From an uncultured Anaerobutyricum sp. (GTDB lineage Bacteria > Bacillota > Clostridia > Lachnospirales > Lachnospiraceae), in contig NZ_CAKRCF010000013.1 of NCBI RefSeq assembly GCF_934307085.1, forward strand, positions 1-63,922: 63,922 nt of DNA. The letters run 5' to 3'. The notes below the pieces were generated by a model. That model did not search any database, had not been told where the DNA came from, and saw nothing but the letters and a program-made list of their open reading frames with translations. Both the position numbers and the translations under genes were made by a program. Shown here in pieces: positions 1 through 7,669 of this stretch. Position 1 is the stretch's first letter. Each line of letters starts with the position of its first letter.

Positions 1-39
1 TTATCAAGGTTTTAAGCTTTCTTTTGCGAAAGCTTTTAT

Positions 40-68
40 ATTTTATCACATCACTTTGTTCTTGTCAA
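40..68 (-). promoter_or_regulatory. Tandem promoter P1, nearest the window edge, reading leftwards
   Basis: On the minus strand there is TTGACA (63-68), a 17-nt spacer and TAAAAT (40-45), with TGA directly before the -10 (extended -10). A/T tracts lie upstream of the -35 and resemble an UP element. It is the last of three promoters of the same design at about 100-bp steps. Stacked near-consensus promoters of this kind are typical of rRNA operons, so the product is inferred to be an rRNA or tRNA operon beyond position 1. No product is visible in the window. Confidence 0.75.
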
Positions 69-137
69 GAACTTTTTTAAAAAACTTTTTTCATCTTCTT
101 TCGAAGATTTTTGTTTTTTCGTGATGCGAACTTTTAT

Positions 138-166
138 ATGTTATCACATGATTTTCAATCCGTCAA
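138..166 (-). promoter_or_regulatory. Tandem promoter P2, reading leftwards
   Basis: The minus strand carries TTGACG (161-166), a 17-nt spacer and TAACAT (138-143), again with an extended TGA before the -10. The -35 lies 98 bp from that of P1. The flanking sequence (TGCGAA, T-rich tract, ATCACAT) repeats that of P1, so the unit was probably duplicated. Confidence 0.7.
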
Positions 167-241
167 GAAGTTTTTTCGTTTTCTTTTAAGATTTTTATCA
201 TTTTTCTCTCAAAACTGCGTTTCTCATGTGCAACGCGTATT

Positions 242-270
242 ATATTATCATAACAGGGCACTTGCGTCAA
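242..270 (-). promoter_or_regulatory. Tandem promoter P3, the most upstream of the three
   Basis: The minus strand carries TTGACG (265-270), a 17-nt spacer and TAATAT (242-247) with TGA before the -10. It lies about 103 bp upstream of P2. All three promoters keep exactly 17-nt spacing and the extended -10. Confidence 0.7.
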
Positions 271-489
271 GCATTTTTTGAAGATTTTTTCATTTTCTCA
301 AAAAGCACTAGATATTGTACTTTTTTTGTATTTTTATCATTTACACCCCATATCCAACTCATTAAATTGTTATTTATTTATCAATTTCATTCGTTTTTAT
401 CCAATATTTTTCTGACAAATTTGGGGTTGCTACAAGCAGAGTCGAAGATAACATCACCAAAGAGCGTCTGTCGTTATTCAAACGCAAAT
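271..489. other. AT-rich gap upstream of the tandem promoters
   Basis: No convincing gene is seen here. An open reading frame on the plus strand through 226-630 runs antisense over promoter P3 and the 3' end of the fur-like gene, has no ribosome binding site and no recognisable product, so it is not called. Confidence 0.5.
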
Positions 490-524
490 AATCCCAGAAG
501 ATTTTGGAAGTCTTCTGGAATTAT
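490..524 (-). terminator. Probable terminator of the fur-like gene
   Basis: The inverted repeat CCAGAAGA / TCTTCTGG has a 9-nt loop and lies about 26 nt past the stop codon of the fur-like gene. On the minus strand it is followed by a modest T-rich stretch (ATTATTTGCGTTT), so termination may be inefficient. It separates the iron genes from the leftward promoters. Confidence 0.45.
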
Positions 525-549
525 TTATAATGGCATATATTTTTTATCT

Positions 550-1020
550 TTATCTAGAAAATTCACAGGATTTTGCAGTTACACTCTTAATCTTATGACC
601 GCTAGAATAACCGCAGGCTCTAAGTCCTGATTGTACTACCTGGTTCCAGCTCCTTCCGGAAAGCTCAATAATCGTATCATCATCAAACTCAATCACGCAG
701 GCATCTTTTACTTCACATTCCGGCCCACATGCAATCTTATACATATTCTTTCGGCTTAATGCACCGATTTCTTCCAGAATATTAATCATGCGATATACTG
801 TAGCTGTTCCAATTCCAGAATCTTTCATGGATGCTTTATAGTAAATTTCTTTGCAACTGGAGCAGTCTTCATTCAAAATCACATCTAAAAGCATCTTTCT
901 CTGTCTGGTAATCCGACAGCCACGCTCTTTTAACTTTTGCACTATTATCTCTTTCTGCATCTGTGTCCTGTGAATTCCCACATCATTAATCGGAAGATTC
1001 TGATTGGCTTTTTGCAGCAT
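550..1020 (-). CDS. Fur-family transcriptional regulator, atypical cysteine-rich form
   Basis: The N-terminal winged helix is clearly Fur/PerR-like: a segment with RITRQRKMLLDVI and the recognition element GTATVYRMI. Fur proteins repress metal and peroxide genes after binding a metal ion. Here the usual His-rich metal site of the second domain (HHHxH) and the paired CxxC motifs at their normal places are missing. Instead there are CSSC near the middle of the protein and a CGPEC...DAC cluster. The length (about 156 residues) is normal. An ATG at 1020 sits about 9 nt from AAGAAAG. A GTG at 1026 or an internal ATG preceded by AGGA (giving about 136 residues) are alternatives. It is last in the feo cluster. 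Family is confident; the sensed signal is unknown. Confidence 0.8.
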   Translation of the reverse strand: MLQKANQNLPINDVGIHRTQMQKEIIVQKLKERGCRITRQRKMLLDVILNEDCSSCKEIYYKASMKDSGIGTATVYRMINILEEIGALSRKNMYKIACGPECEVKDACVIEFDDDTIIELSGRSWNQVVQSGLRACGYSSGHKIKSVTAKSCEFSR

Positions 1021-1075
1021 ATCCACACTTCTTTCTTTTATCTAATCTAATCGGAACTATTCAAAATAGTTGTAC

Positions 1076-1243
1076 TTACTGTCTATTAGAAGGAGTGTCA
1101 CAAGGGGCAGAGCAATGTCCTGCACAATGTGAGCAGCTTCCTCCACATTGAATTGACTTTCCACTTTTCTTATCCTTTATCATACTTCGAATAATCAGGG
1201 CAACGATTAAAACAAGGATAAGTCCCACAATTATTGTTCCCAT
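1076..1243 (-). CDS. FeoB-associated Cys-rich membrane protein
   Basis: This 55-residue protein starts with MGTIIVGLILVLIVALII, a single membrane helix, followed by a basic stretch and a cysteine cluster (CGGSCSHCAGHCSAPC). That architecture is the small FeoB-associated Cys-rich family found beside feoB in many Firmicutes, thought to assist or modulate iron entry; its exact job is not established. The ATG is preceded by AGAAGGGAAG at suitable spacing. It lies about 100 nt downstream of feoB, after a 13-bp hairpin, and about 55 nt upstream of the fur-like gene. All are co-oriented, so they are probably co-transcribed. Confidence 0.85.
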   Translation of the reverse strand: MGTIIVGLILVLIVALIIRSMIKDKKSGKSIQCGGSCSHCAGHCSAPCDTPSNRQ

Positions 1244-1294
1244 CTGATACACTTCCCTTCTATATAAAGTATCAATTATCGTAAACTATTGATT

Positions 1295-1331
1295 ATCTGT
1301 TCAGAATCACAAATCATAATTCTGAACAGAT
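1295..1331 (-). other. 13-bp perfect hairpin after feoB
   Basis: The arms ATCTGTTCAGAAT (1295-1307) and ATTCTGAACAGAT (1319-1331) are perfectly complementary with an 11-nt loop. It sits 15 nt past the feoB stop and upstream of the small Cys-rich gene. On the minus strand no T-run follows, so it looks like an RNA-stabilising or processing hairpin within the operon and not a strong terminator. Confidence 0.6.
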
Positions 1332-1346
1332 ATATAATCTTTTTAA

Positions 1347-3539
1347 TTATTTTGCCTTTGCTACGCTTTTTACATTAACATTTAATGTATTACTTTCTTT
1401 GTAAGGTCTGAACAGAAGGTAAATAAATCCGATGATAAGTAAAAATGCTACTACTGTACCAATTCCAAATGTACCTGCTGTGATTAATGTACCAACCTGG
1501 TAAATACAAAGACCTACTACATAAGCAAGTAAGCACTGGTATCCAATTGCGAAGAAGAACCATTTGATGTTGTTCATCTCTCTCTTGATAGCACCCATAG
1601 CTGCGAAACATGGTGCACAGAGCAAGTTGAATACTAAGAAAGAGTAAGCTGCTACTGCTGGTAAGCTGTTAGCAAGCTGTCCCCAGAATTCGCTACCATC
1701 TTCTGCAACTTCTGCAAATCCGAAGAGAATACCGAATGTACCTACTACGTTCTCTTTTGCGATTAATCCACTAACGGCTGCAACTGCCATCTTCCAGTCT
1801 CCCCATCCAAGAGGTGCAAAGATTGGAGCGATTACATTACCGATAGCTGCTAAAATACTGTCATTTAACTGTTCTGCTTCAAGCATTCCAAAGCTTCCGT
1901 CAACCCATCCAAAGTTCATAAGGAACCATAAGATGATTGTAGATAAAAGAATGATTGTTCCTGCCTTTTTGATAAAAGACCAAGCTCTCTCCCACATGCT
2001 TCTTAATACGTTAGATACTGTTGGCATATGATAAGATGGAAGCTCCATAACGAATGGTGCAGGTTCTCCTGCGAACATTTTTGTTTTCTTTAAGATGATA
2101 CCGGAACAGATAATTGCTGCAATACCAACGAAATATGCACTTGGTGCAACCCACCATGCTCCATCAAAAAGTGCACCTGCGATTAATGCGATAATCGGAA
2201 GTTTTGCTCCACAAGGAATAAATGTGGTTGTCATAATTGTCATTTTTCTATCACGGTCATTCTCAATTGTTCTTGAAGCCATAACACCAGGAACACCACA
2301 TCCTGTACCAATTAACATTGGGATGAAGGATTTACCGGAAAGACCAAATTTGCGGAAAATTCTGTCCATGATGAATGCAACTCGTGCCATGTAACCACAA
2401 GACTCTAAGAATGCAAGGAAAATAAATAATACGAGCATCTGAGGTACGAAACCAAGTACTGCACCAACACCGGCAACAATACCATCAAGAATTAATCCAG
2501 ATAACCAGTCTGCACATCCAACAGCATTTAAAGCACCTTCTACGATGCTAGGAACACTAGGAATAAAGAGGGACTTAATACCAAAGAGATGCCATCCGTC
2601 ACCAAATACTCCATCATTTGCCCAAGTTGTTGCCCAGTCACCTACCGTAGATACGGATACATAATAAACAATGAACATAACAACCGCAAAAATTGGAAGT
2701 GCAAGCCAGCGGTTTGTTACGATACGGTCAATTTTATCAGATGTTGTAAGCTTCTTAGCTCCGTTCTTCTTGCAGCTATCTGCTACTACGGAAGAAATGT
2801 ATACATATCTTTCGTTAGTAATGATACTTTCTGTATCATCATCAAATGCATCTTCAAGAGCTTTAATCTCATTAGAAACATCTGGAACTGTATTTAACTG
2901 TTCTACAATCTTATCATCTCTTTCAAGAAGCTTGATTGCAAAGAAACGTTTCTGTTCTTCTGGAACCTGAGAGCCCAACATTACCTTTACAGCATCAATT
3001 GCATCTTCTACCTTCTTATCAAAGCTATGTACAACTTCTGCAGACTTCTTAGACTGTGCTAATGCAACTGCCTTTTCCGCCGCCTTCTTGATTCCAGTAC
3101 CTTTTAATGCGGAAATCTCAACAACTTCACATCCAAGGTCTTTACCAAGTTTTGCAATGTCAATCTTCTCTCCGGACTTCTCTAAAAGATCCATCATGTT
3201 GATTGCCATGATTACTGGAATACCAAGTTCCATAATTTGTGTGGATAAGTAAAGGTTACGCTCAATGTTCGTACCATCTACGATGTTGATGATTGCATCT
3301 GGTCTTTCTCCAATGAGGTAATTTCTTGCAACTACCTCCTCTAATGTATATGGAGAAAGGGAATAGATACCTGGTAAGTCCATGATGACAACATCTTTAT
3401 GTCCCTTTAACTTTCCTTCTTTTTTCTCTACAGTAACACCCGGCCAGTTACCAACAAACTGGTTAGAACCTGTCAAGGCATTAAATAATGTCGTTTTACC
3501 GCAGTTTGGGTTACCTGCTAACGCAATTTTTACTGACAT
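1347..3539 (-). CDS. feoB: Ferrous iron transport protein B
   Basis: This 730-residue inner-membrane Fe(II) transporter has an N-terminal GTPase domain: G1 GNPNCGKTT at residues 9-17, G3 DLPG, and G4 NMMD. A helical GDI-like region follows, then a polytopic C-terminal half with the two conserved gate regions containing GCGVPGVMASR and LCAPCFAAMGA. The length is normal for FeoB. The start follows AGGAGAAAAA. Two feoA genes lie upstream and a FeoB-associated small protein downstream. The 154-nt gap upstream carries several inverted repeats that could be metal-repressor operators, so feoB may have its own regulated promoter in addition to read-through from feoA. Confidence 0.97.
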   Translation of the reverse strand: MSVKIALAGNPNCGKTTLFNALTGSNQFVGNWPGVTVEKKEGKLKGHKDVVIMDLPGIYSLSPYTLEEVVARNYLIGERPDAIINIVDGTNIERNLYLSTQIMELGIPVIMAINMMDLLEKSGEKIDIAKLGKDLGCEVVEISALKGTGIKKAAEKAVALAQSKKSAEVVHSFDKKVEDAIDAVKVMLGSQVPEEQKRFFAIKLLERDDKIVEQLNTVPDVSNEIKALEDAFDDDTESIITNERYVYISSVVADSCKKNGAKKLTTSDKIDRIVTNRWLALPIFAVVMFIVYYVSVSTVGDWATTWANDGVFGDGWHLFGIKSLFIPSVPSIVEGALNAVGCADWLSGLILDGIVAGVGAVLGFVPQMLVLFIFLAFLESCGYMARVAFIMDRIFRKFGLSGKSFIPMLIGTGCGVPGVMASRTIENDRDRKMTIMTTTFIPCGAKLPIIALIAGALFDGAWWVAPSAYFVGIAAIICSGIILKKTKMFAGEPAPFVMELPSYHMPTVSNVLRSMWERAWSFIKKAGTIILLSTIILWFLMNFGWVDGSFGMLEAEQLNDSILAAIGNVIAPIFAPLGWGDWKMAVAAVSGLIAKENVVGTFGILFGFAEVAEDGSEFWGQLANSLPAVAAYSFLVFNLLCAPCFAAMGAIKREMNNIKWFFFAIGYQCLLAYVVGLCIYQVGTLITAGTFGIGTVVAFLLIIGFIYLLFRPYKESNTLNVNVKSVAKAK

Positions 3540-3620
3540 TTTTTTCTCCTTTTCCTCAAATTATAAACTTACTGATGTTTTCAAAAAGCAACTAAAGTTT
3601 ATTTCTACTCATTTTTAGAT

Positions 3621-3671
3621 GTTAATGCTAACTAGAACACGTAAATACTAATATATATTAGCAAACGCTAA
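3621..3671. promoter_or_regulatory. Cluster of palindromic operator-like sites upstream of feoB
   Basis: Three inverted repeats are seen: GTTAATGCTAAC (3621-3632), CTAATATATATTAG (3648-3661, perfect) and TTAGCAAACGCTAA (3658-3671, arms TTAGC/GCTAA). TTAG...CTAA dyads resemble DtxR/IdeR/MntR-type boxes more than classical Fur boxes. The perfect 14-mer differs by only two bases from the one in the feoA promoter (4278-4291). Co-regulation of both feo transcripts by one metal repressor is inferred. Confidence 0.55.
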
Positions 3672-3693
3672 CTAAATAGGTAAAAAAAATTAA

Positions 3694-3915
3694 TTATTCT
3701 ACCTCTATCATCTCGGCATCTGCTCTTCTAAGAGATAACTCATAGCCTCTTACTGTTACCTCTACCGGATCACCAAGCGGAGCAACTTTTCTTACATAAA
3801 CTTCAACACCTTTTGTAATTCCCATGTCCATAATACGACGTTTTACAGGACCGGTACCAGAAAGCTTCTTCACTGTTACGGTCTTACCAACAGCGACTTC
3901 TTTTAATGTTTTCAT
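3694..3915 (-). CDS. feoA: FeoA domain protein (second copy)
   Basis: This 73-residue protein has the SH3-like FeoA fold pattern (VGKTVTVKKL, then VKRRIMDMGITKGVEVYV and VRGYELSLRR). FeoA is a small cytoplasmic partner required for FeoB activity in several bacteria. The gene lies 53 nt downstream of a first, sequence-divergent feoA and 154 nt upstream of feoB. This copy matches the canonical family more closely than the other. The ATG is preceded by AAAAAGGGAGAATAAAGAC. Two adjacent feoA genes are common in Clostridia. Confidence 0.93.
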   Translation of the reverse strand: MKTLKEVAVGKTVTVKKLSGTGPVKRRIMDMGITKGVEVYVRKVAPLGDPVEVTVRGYELSLRRADAEMIEVE

Positions 3916-3968
3916 GTCTTTATTCTCCCTTTTTATTCATACTTATTCATCGGAACAAAAAACTTGCT

Positions 3969-4178
3969 TTAAACAAGAATCTTGTTAGCCATATCTTTAC
4001 CGATAGCGACTCTAGAATCTTTGACGTTCACAATGAGACTGCCATTGATTTCTGATATTACGGTCACCAGACCACCAACAACAAAGCCGAGGTTTTCAAG
4101 AAACTTTTTCGTTTCTGACTTTCCTCCCACCTTTTTAATGACATTTGGTTCGCCTGCCTTCACCATAGACAGTGGCAT
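3969..4178 (-). CDS. FeoA domain protein (first copy)
   Basis: This 69-residue FeoA-like protein (MPLSMVKAGEPNVIKKV..., ending in a segment with VNVKDSRVAIGKDMA) is the first gene of the feo transcript. The ATG at 4178 is chosen because AAGGAG lies 8 nt upstream; an open extension to 4241 has no ribosome binding site. It shares the FeoA pattern of a central glycine turn and C-terminal beta strands but is divergent from the downstream copy. It presumably modulates FeoB. A promoter with an operator-like palindrome lies at 4270-4298. Confidence 0.88.
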   Translation of the reverse strand: MPLSMVKAGEPNVIKKVGGKSETKKFLENLGFVVGGLVTVISEINGSLIVNVKDSRVAIGKDMANKILV

Positions 4179-4269
4179 ATTATCATCTCCTTTTCTAAAG
4201 CAAATATCCGACAGTGCACGCTGATTAATTCCCCAGTGCATCTGTATGAATTTCTTTTCTACGCAGGTT

Positions 4270-4298
4270 AGTATACCCTAATTATAATTAGAAGTCAA
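4270..4298 (-). promoter_or_regulatory. feoA promoter overlapping a 14-bp palindrome
   Basis: The minus strand shows TTGACT (4293-4298), a 17-nt spacer and TATACT (4270-4275). The spacer contains the perfect palindrome CTAATTATAATTAG (4278-4291), placed where a bound repressor would block RNA polymerase. The -10 runs into TATACTAAC, a string also found at the -10 of the DtxR-family gene near 35.9 kb. Iron-dependent repression is inferred. Confidence 0.7.
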
Positions 4299-4570
4299 TG
4301 CTTTTTTTGAGAAATATTATCAATAACTAACTTTTGTTTTATCTCTCTATCAATAACTCACTACATTTTTGTTCACTTTCTATAAAATAACAACAAAATA
4401 CACCATCACTTTTACCAAAAGCAATCATAAATATATTCTCAATTTTCAATCTTAAGCAACAAAACAACCAAACTTTTTCTCAATATTAAAAATTTGATTT
4501 GTAGAACCGAACAGACGCCGTTATAGGAAATAAGTAGCCAGAGCACCAGAAGACTTTAGAAAGACATAAA
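4299..4570. other. Gene-free AT-rich stretch
   Basis: The gap between the feoA promoter and the trkH terminator holds no open frame with a ribosome binding site and no clear RNA structure. ATCAATAACT occurs twice (4319-4328 and 4350-4359). Nothing else is supported. Confidence 0.4.
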
Positions 4571-4610
4571 AAAATTATCCCATTTTGAGCTACTAAATGG
4601 GATATTTTTT
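4568..4610 (-). terminator. Bidirectional terminator after trkH
   Basis: The stem ATCCCATTT (4577-4585) / AAATGGGAT (4595-4603) is flanked by an A-run on the left and a T-run on the right, so it works as an intrinsic terminator on both strands. It lies 84 nt past the trkH stop codon. Confidence 0.85.
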
Positions 4611-4686
4611 TATGCCTCCTTCGTTTTCTTTGTACACGCTGGCAGAGATTCTTCAAATGCGACTGTCTAATTCTATTATCAACAAA

Positions 4687-6165
4687 TCAAATTTTCTGCT
4701 TTTTTCTCATTACGATTTTCTGGGTAAATAACTCCTTCCAAATTGCCGGATGGAATAAAATAAGTAATGGGAACAGCTCTAACCTTCCCGCAAGCATATC
4801 AAAAATAATAACAAGTTTAGAAAAATCACTGAAAAATCCAAAATTGCAGTCTGGACCGACCATGCCAAGACCTGGTCCAATATTATTGATTGTTGCCGCT
4901 ATAGCTGTAAAGTTTGTCACCAAATCATGTCCCTCAAAAGATATAGCAAAAACAGAGACTACAAAAATAATCATAAAAGTAATAAAGTATACATTGATAG
5001 AACGAACCACCTCATGTTCTACCGGTTTATCATCCATTTTAATCTTTTTAACACTCTTTGGATGAATATAAGAATTCAATTCTTTAATCATTGTCTTTAC
5101 CATAACAATAAAACGAGACACTTTCATTCCACCGCCGGTACTTCCAGCACAAGCTCCCACAAACATTAACAGAACCAGTATCGTCCGGCAAGTCTGTGAC
5201 CACGCATCGAAGTTTACCGTAGCATATCCAGTTGTGGTAATGATCGAACCTACCTGGAATGCCGCATGGCGAAGTGCATCTGTAAACTGCATATTACCTC
5301 TGATCAAACTTCCAGTGATAATCGCCGTTGCCACAAAAATGATGGCAAAATATGCGCGAACCTCTTCCATCTGAAATGCTTTTTTAAACTTTCTAAATAA
5401 AATTAAATAGTAAGCATTAAAGTTCACTCCAAATAAAATCATAAATATCGTCACAATCCACTGCTGTAGTGCAGTATAACTTGCAAGACTATCTCCCTTT
5501 ATACCAAAACCGCCGGTACCAGCCGTTCCAAATGATAATGTAATGGCATCAAACGCCGGCATTTTACTGATAATAAGAAGGACAATCTCTATAATCGTCA
5601 TTCCAAAATAAATAGTATAAAGAATCTGGGCGGTATATTTAATCTTTGGAACAAGCTTTCCAACAGACGGACCTGGACTCTCTGCACGCATTAAGTTAAT
5701 ATTTGAGCCTCCACTCAATGGAATAACTGCTAAAAGGAATACAAGTACTCCCATACCCCCAATCCAGTGGGTAAAACTTCTCCAGAATAATGCACAGTGG
5801 GAAAGAGCCTCCACATCAGACAAAATACTTGAACCTGTTGTGGTAAAGCCTGAAACCGTCTCAAATAACGCATCAACTAAAGAAGGAATTTCTCCAGAAA
5901 TCCAAAATGGCAACGCTCCAAAAAAACTTAAAAATATCCAGCTTAATGCCGTTGCCACACAGCCTTCTTTTAAATAAAATACATGGCTTTTTGGTTTCTT
6001 TAATGTCATCAAAGTACCGAGTGCCATAGATGCCGCTGCTACTAATAGATAAGCAAAACCTGTCTGTTCTCTGTAAATTACTGCAACGATACAAGGAAGA
6101 AGCATCAAGATTGCTTCCATCTTCAATACATATCCTAATACAAAACGAATAATCGAACTGTTCAT
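4687..6165 (-). CDS. trkH: TrkH/KtrB-family potassium uptake membrane protein
   Basis: This 492-residue polytopic protein has four membrane-pore-membrane repeats typical of the SKT superfamily. Filter-loop signatures are visible at TTTGSSIL, GTAGTGGFG, TTTGYATV and NNIGPGLGMVG. It forms the K+ translocating subunit and needs a TrkA/KtrA gating ring, which is encoded immediately upstream (14-nt gap). GGAGGAAGAT precedes the ATG. The length fits TrkH better than the shorter KtrB. The two genes form one transcript from the promoter at 7620-7647 to the terminator at 4568-4610. Confidence 0.93.
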   Translation of the reverse strand: MNSSIIRFVLGYVLKMEAILMLLPCIVAVIYREQTGFAYLLVAAASMALGTLMTLKKPKSHVFYLKEGCVATALSWIFLSFFGALPFWISGEIPSLVDALFETVSGFTTTGSSILSDVEALSHCALFWRSFTHWIGGMGVLVFLLAVIPLSGGSNINLMRAESPGPSVGKLVPKIKYTAQILYTIYFGMTIIEIVLLIISKMPAFDAITLSFGTAGTGGFGIKGDSLASYTALQQWIVTIFMILFGVNFNAYYLILFRKFKKAFQMEEVRAYFAIIFVATAIITGSLIRGNMQFTDALRHAAFQVGSIITTTGYATVNFDAWSQTCRTILVLLMFVGACAGSTGGGMKVSRFIVMVKTMIKELNSYIHPKSVKKIKMDDKPVEHEVVRSINVYFITFMIIFVVSVFAISFEGHDLVTNFTAIAATINNIGPGLGMVGPDCNFGFFSDFSKLVIIFDMLAGRLELFPLLILFHPAIWKELFTQKIVMRKKQKI

Positions 6166-6179
6166 ATCTTCCTCCGCAC

Positions 6180-7583
6180 TTATGCCAAAATGTCTCTCAA
6201 GTCATTAAATCCTGTATGAGTAGTTACGACCATTACCGTATCCCCTACCTGAATGGAGTCTTGACCATTCGGAAGAATAATCGCACCATTTCGATTGATA
6301 AAGCAAAGAAGTAACTCTTTCTTCAATGCCAAATCTTTTAATGGAATATTCGTTACTTCCGATTCTTCATAAACTCTGAATTCAATCGCCTCAACACGAT
6401 GATCGAACATATGATATAAGGTCTCAATATTACTGTCAAGAGATGCACGTCTTGCACGAACATAGGCAATAATTGCTTCTGATGTAATGTATCTTGGATA
6501 AATAACGCTTCCTAGATCAAGCTTTGCAATGACATCTTTAAAATTAATACGATTAATCTTTGTAATTACTTTTGCTTTCGAAACTTGCCTTGTGTGAAGA
6601 GTTAAAAGAATATTTTCCTCATCAATTCCAGTGAGTGGAACAAAAGATTCTACATATGGGAGACCTTCTTCTTTTAATAATTCCTGATCAGTTCCATCCC
6701 CGTTGATAATAATCGCTTTTGGAAGAAGAATGGACAATTCTTCACACCGCTCCTTATTATTCTCTATAATCTTTACATCAATTCCAACATCTAAAAGGTT
6801 TTTCGCAAGATAATACGCTGCCTTGCCTCCACCGATAATCATCGTATTCTTTACCTGTTTTGTCTCAAATCCAATATGAGAAAGGAATTCTCTGGCAATC
6901 TTACGAGAAGCCACAACAGAAATGACATCTCCCTGCTGAAGTATAAAATCACCACCTGGAATATGAACCTCACCATCTCTCTCTACACCACACACAAGAA
7001 TATTTGTCTCTATTTTTCCACGAAGCTCTGCTATTTTAAGTCCATCTAAGATATTTTCCTCTGGAATTGCAAATTTAATCAGTTCTGCCTGTCCATGTGC
7101 AAAAGAGTTTACCTCTAATGCGGATGGGAGAAATAAAATCCTCGCAGCTTCCCTTGCAGCCTCAAGTTCTGGATTAATAATCATCGCAAGACCTAACTTC
7201 TCACGAAGATATCCCGCCTCCTTGCTGTAATCAGGAGTACGCACTCTGGCAATTGCTGCACAATCACCAACCTGCTTTGCTACGGTACAACAAAGAAGAT
7301 TCAGCTCATCGGACTCTGTTACAGAAATGATAAGATCCGTATCCTCAATACCTGCGTCCATCTGTACACTGTAACTTGCACCGTTTCCTACAATGCCCAT
7401 AACATCATATAAGTTTGCAATTTCCTGTACTTTTTTCGCATTCTTGTCGATAATAATAATATCATGTCCCTCTTTGCTAAGCTGCTCTACTAACGTTGTA
7501 CCAACCTTACCACAGCCCACAATGATAATCTTTAATCCCTTTTTCGCCGGCTTGCTCTTCCCGGGATTTATAAAACCAAACAT
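6180..7583 (-). CDS. trkA: Trk potassium uptake NAD-binding regulatory protein TrkA
   Basis: This 467-residue cytoplasmic protein has two tandem RCK modules. The first nucleotide-binding fold starts at IIIVGCGKVGTTL (about residue 20) and the second at MIIGGGKAAYYLAKNL (about residue 245); each is followed by an RCK-C domain. The tandem arrangement is TrkA-like, unlike single-module KtrA. It assembles as a ring on TrkH and gates it in response to nucleotides. The start follows ACAGGAGGAAAAAAGT. It is the first gene of the trkA-trkH operon. Confidence 0.95.
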   Translation of the reverse strand: MFGFINPGKSKPAKKGLKIIIVGCGKVGTTLVEQLSKEGHDIIIIDKNAKKVQEIANLYDVMGIVGNGASYSVQMDAGIEDTDLIISVTESDELNLLCCTVAKQVGDCAAIARVRTPDYSKEAGYLREKLGLAMIINPELEAAREAARILFLPSALEVNSFAHGQAELIKFAIPEENILDGLKIAELRGKIETNILVCGVERDGEVHIPGGDFILQQGDVISVVASRKIAREFLSHIGFETKQVKNTMIIGGGKAAYYLAKNLLDVGIDVKIIENNKERCEELSILLPKAIIINGDGTDQELLKEEGLPYVESFVPLTGIDEENILLTLHTRQVSKAKVITKINRINFKDVIAKLDLGSVIYPRYITSEAIIAYVRARRASLDSNIETLYHMFDHRVEAIEFRVYEESEVTNIPLKDLALKKELLLCFINRNGAIILPNGQDSIQVGDTVMVVTTHTGFNDLRDILA

Positions 7584-7619
7584 ACTTTTTTCCTCCTGTA
7601 CGCTGATATAAGCTATCTC

Positions 7620-7647
7620 ATTATAGCAGATATTAGTGATTTGTAAA
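7620..7647 (-). promoter_or_regulatory. trkA promoter
   Basis: The minus strand shows TTTACA (7642-7647), a 16-nt spacer and TATAAT (7620-7625), with TGC before the -10 (extended -10). It sits about 37 nt upstream of the trkA start codon. Confidence 0.7.
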
Positions 7648-7669
7648 TAGACATTATCGACAACACTTT

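Noticed and set aside
226..630. 134-codon open frame on the plus strand at the left edge
   Set aside because: It runs antisense across promoter P3 and the end of the fur-like gene, has no ribosome binding site, and its translation is low-complexity with no recognisable domain.
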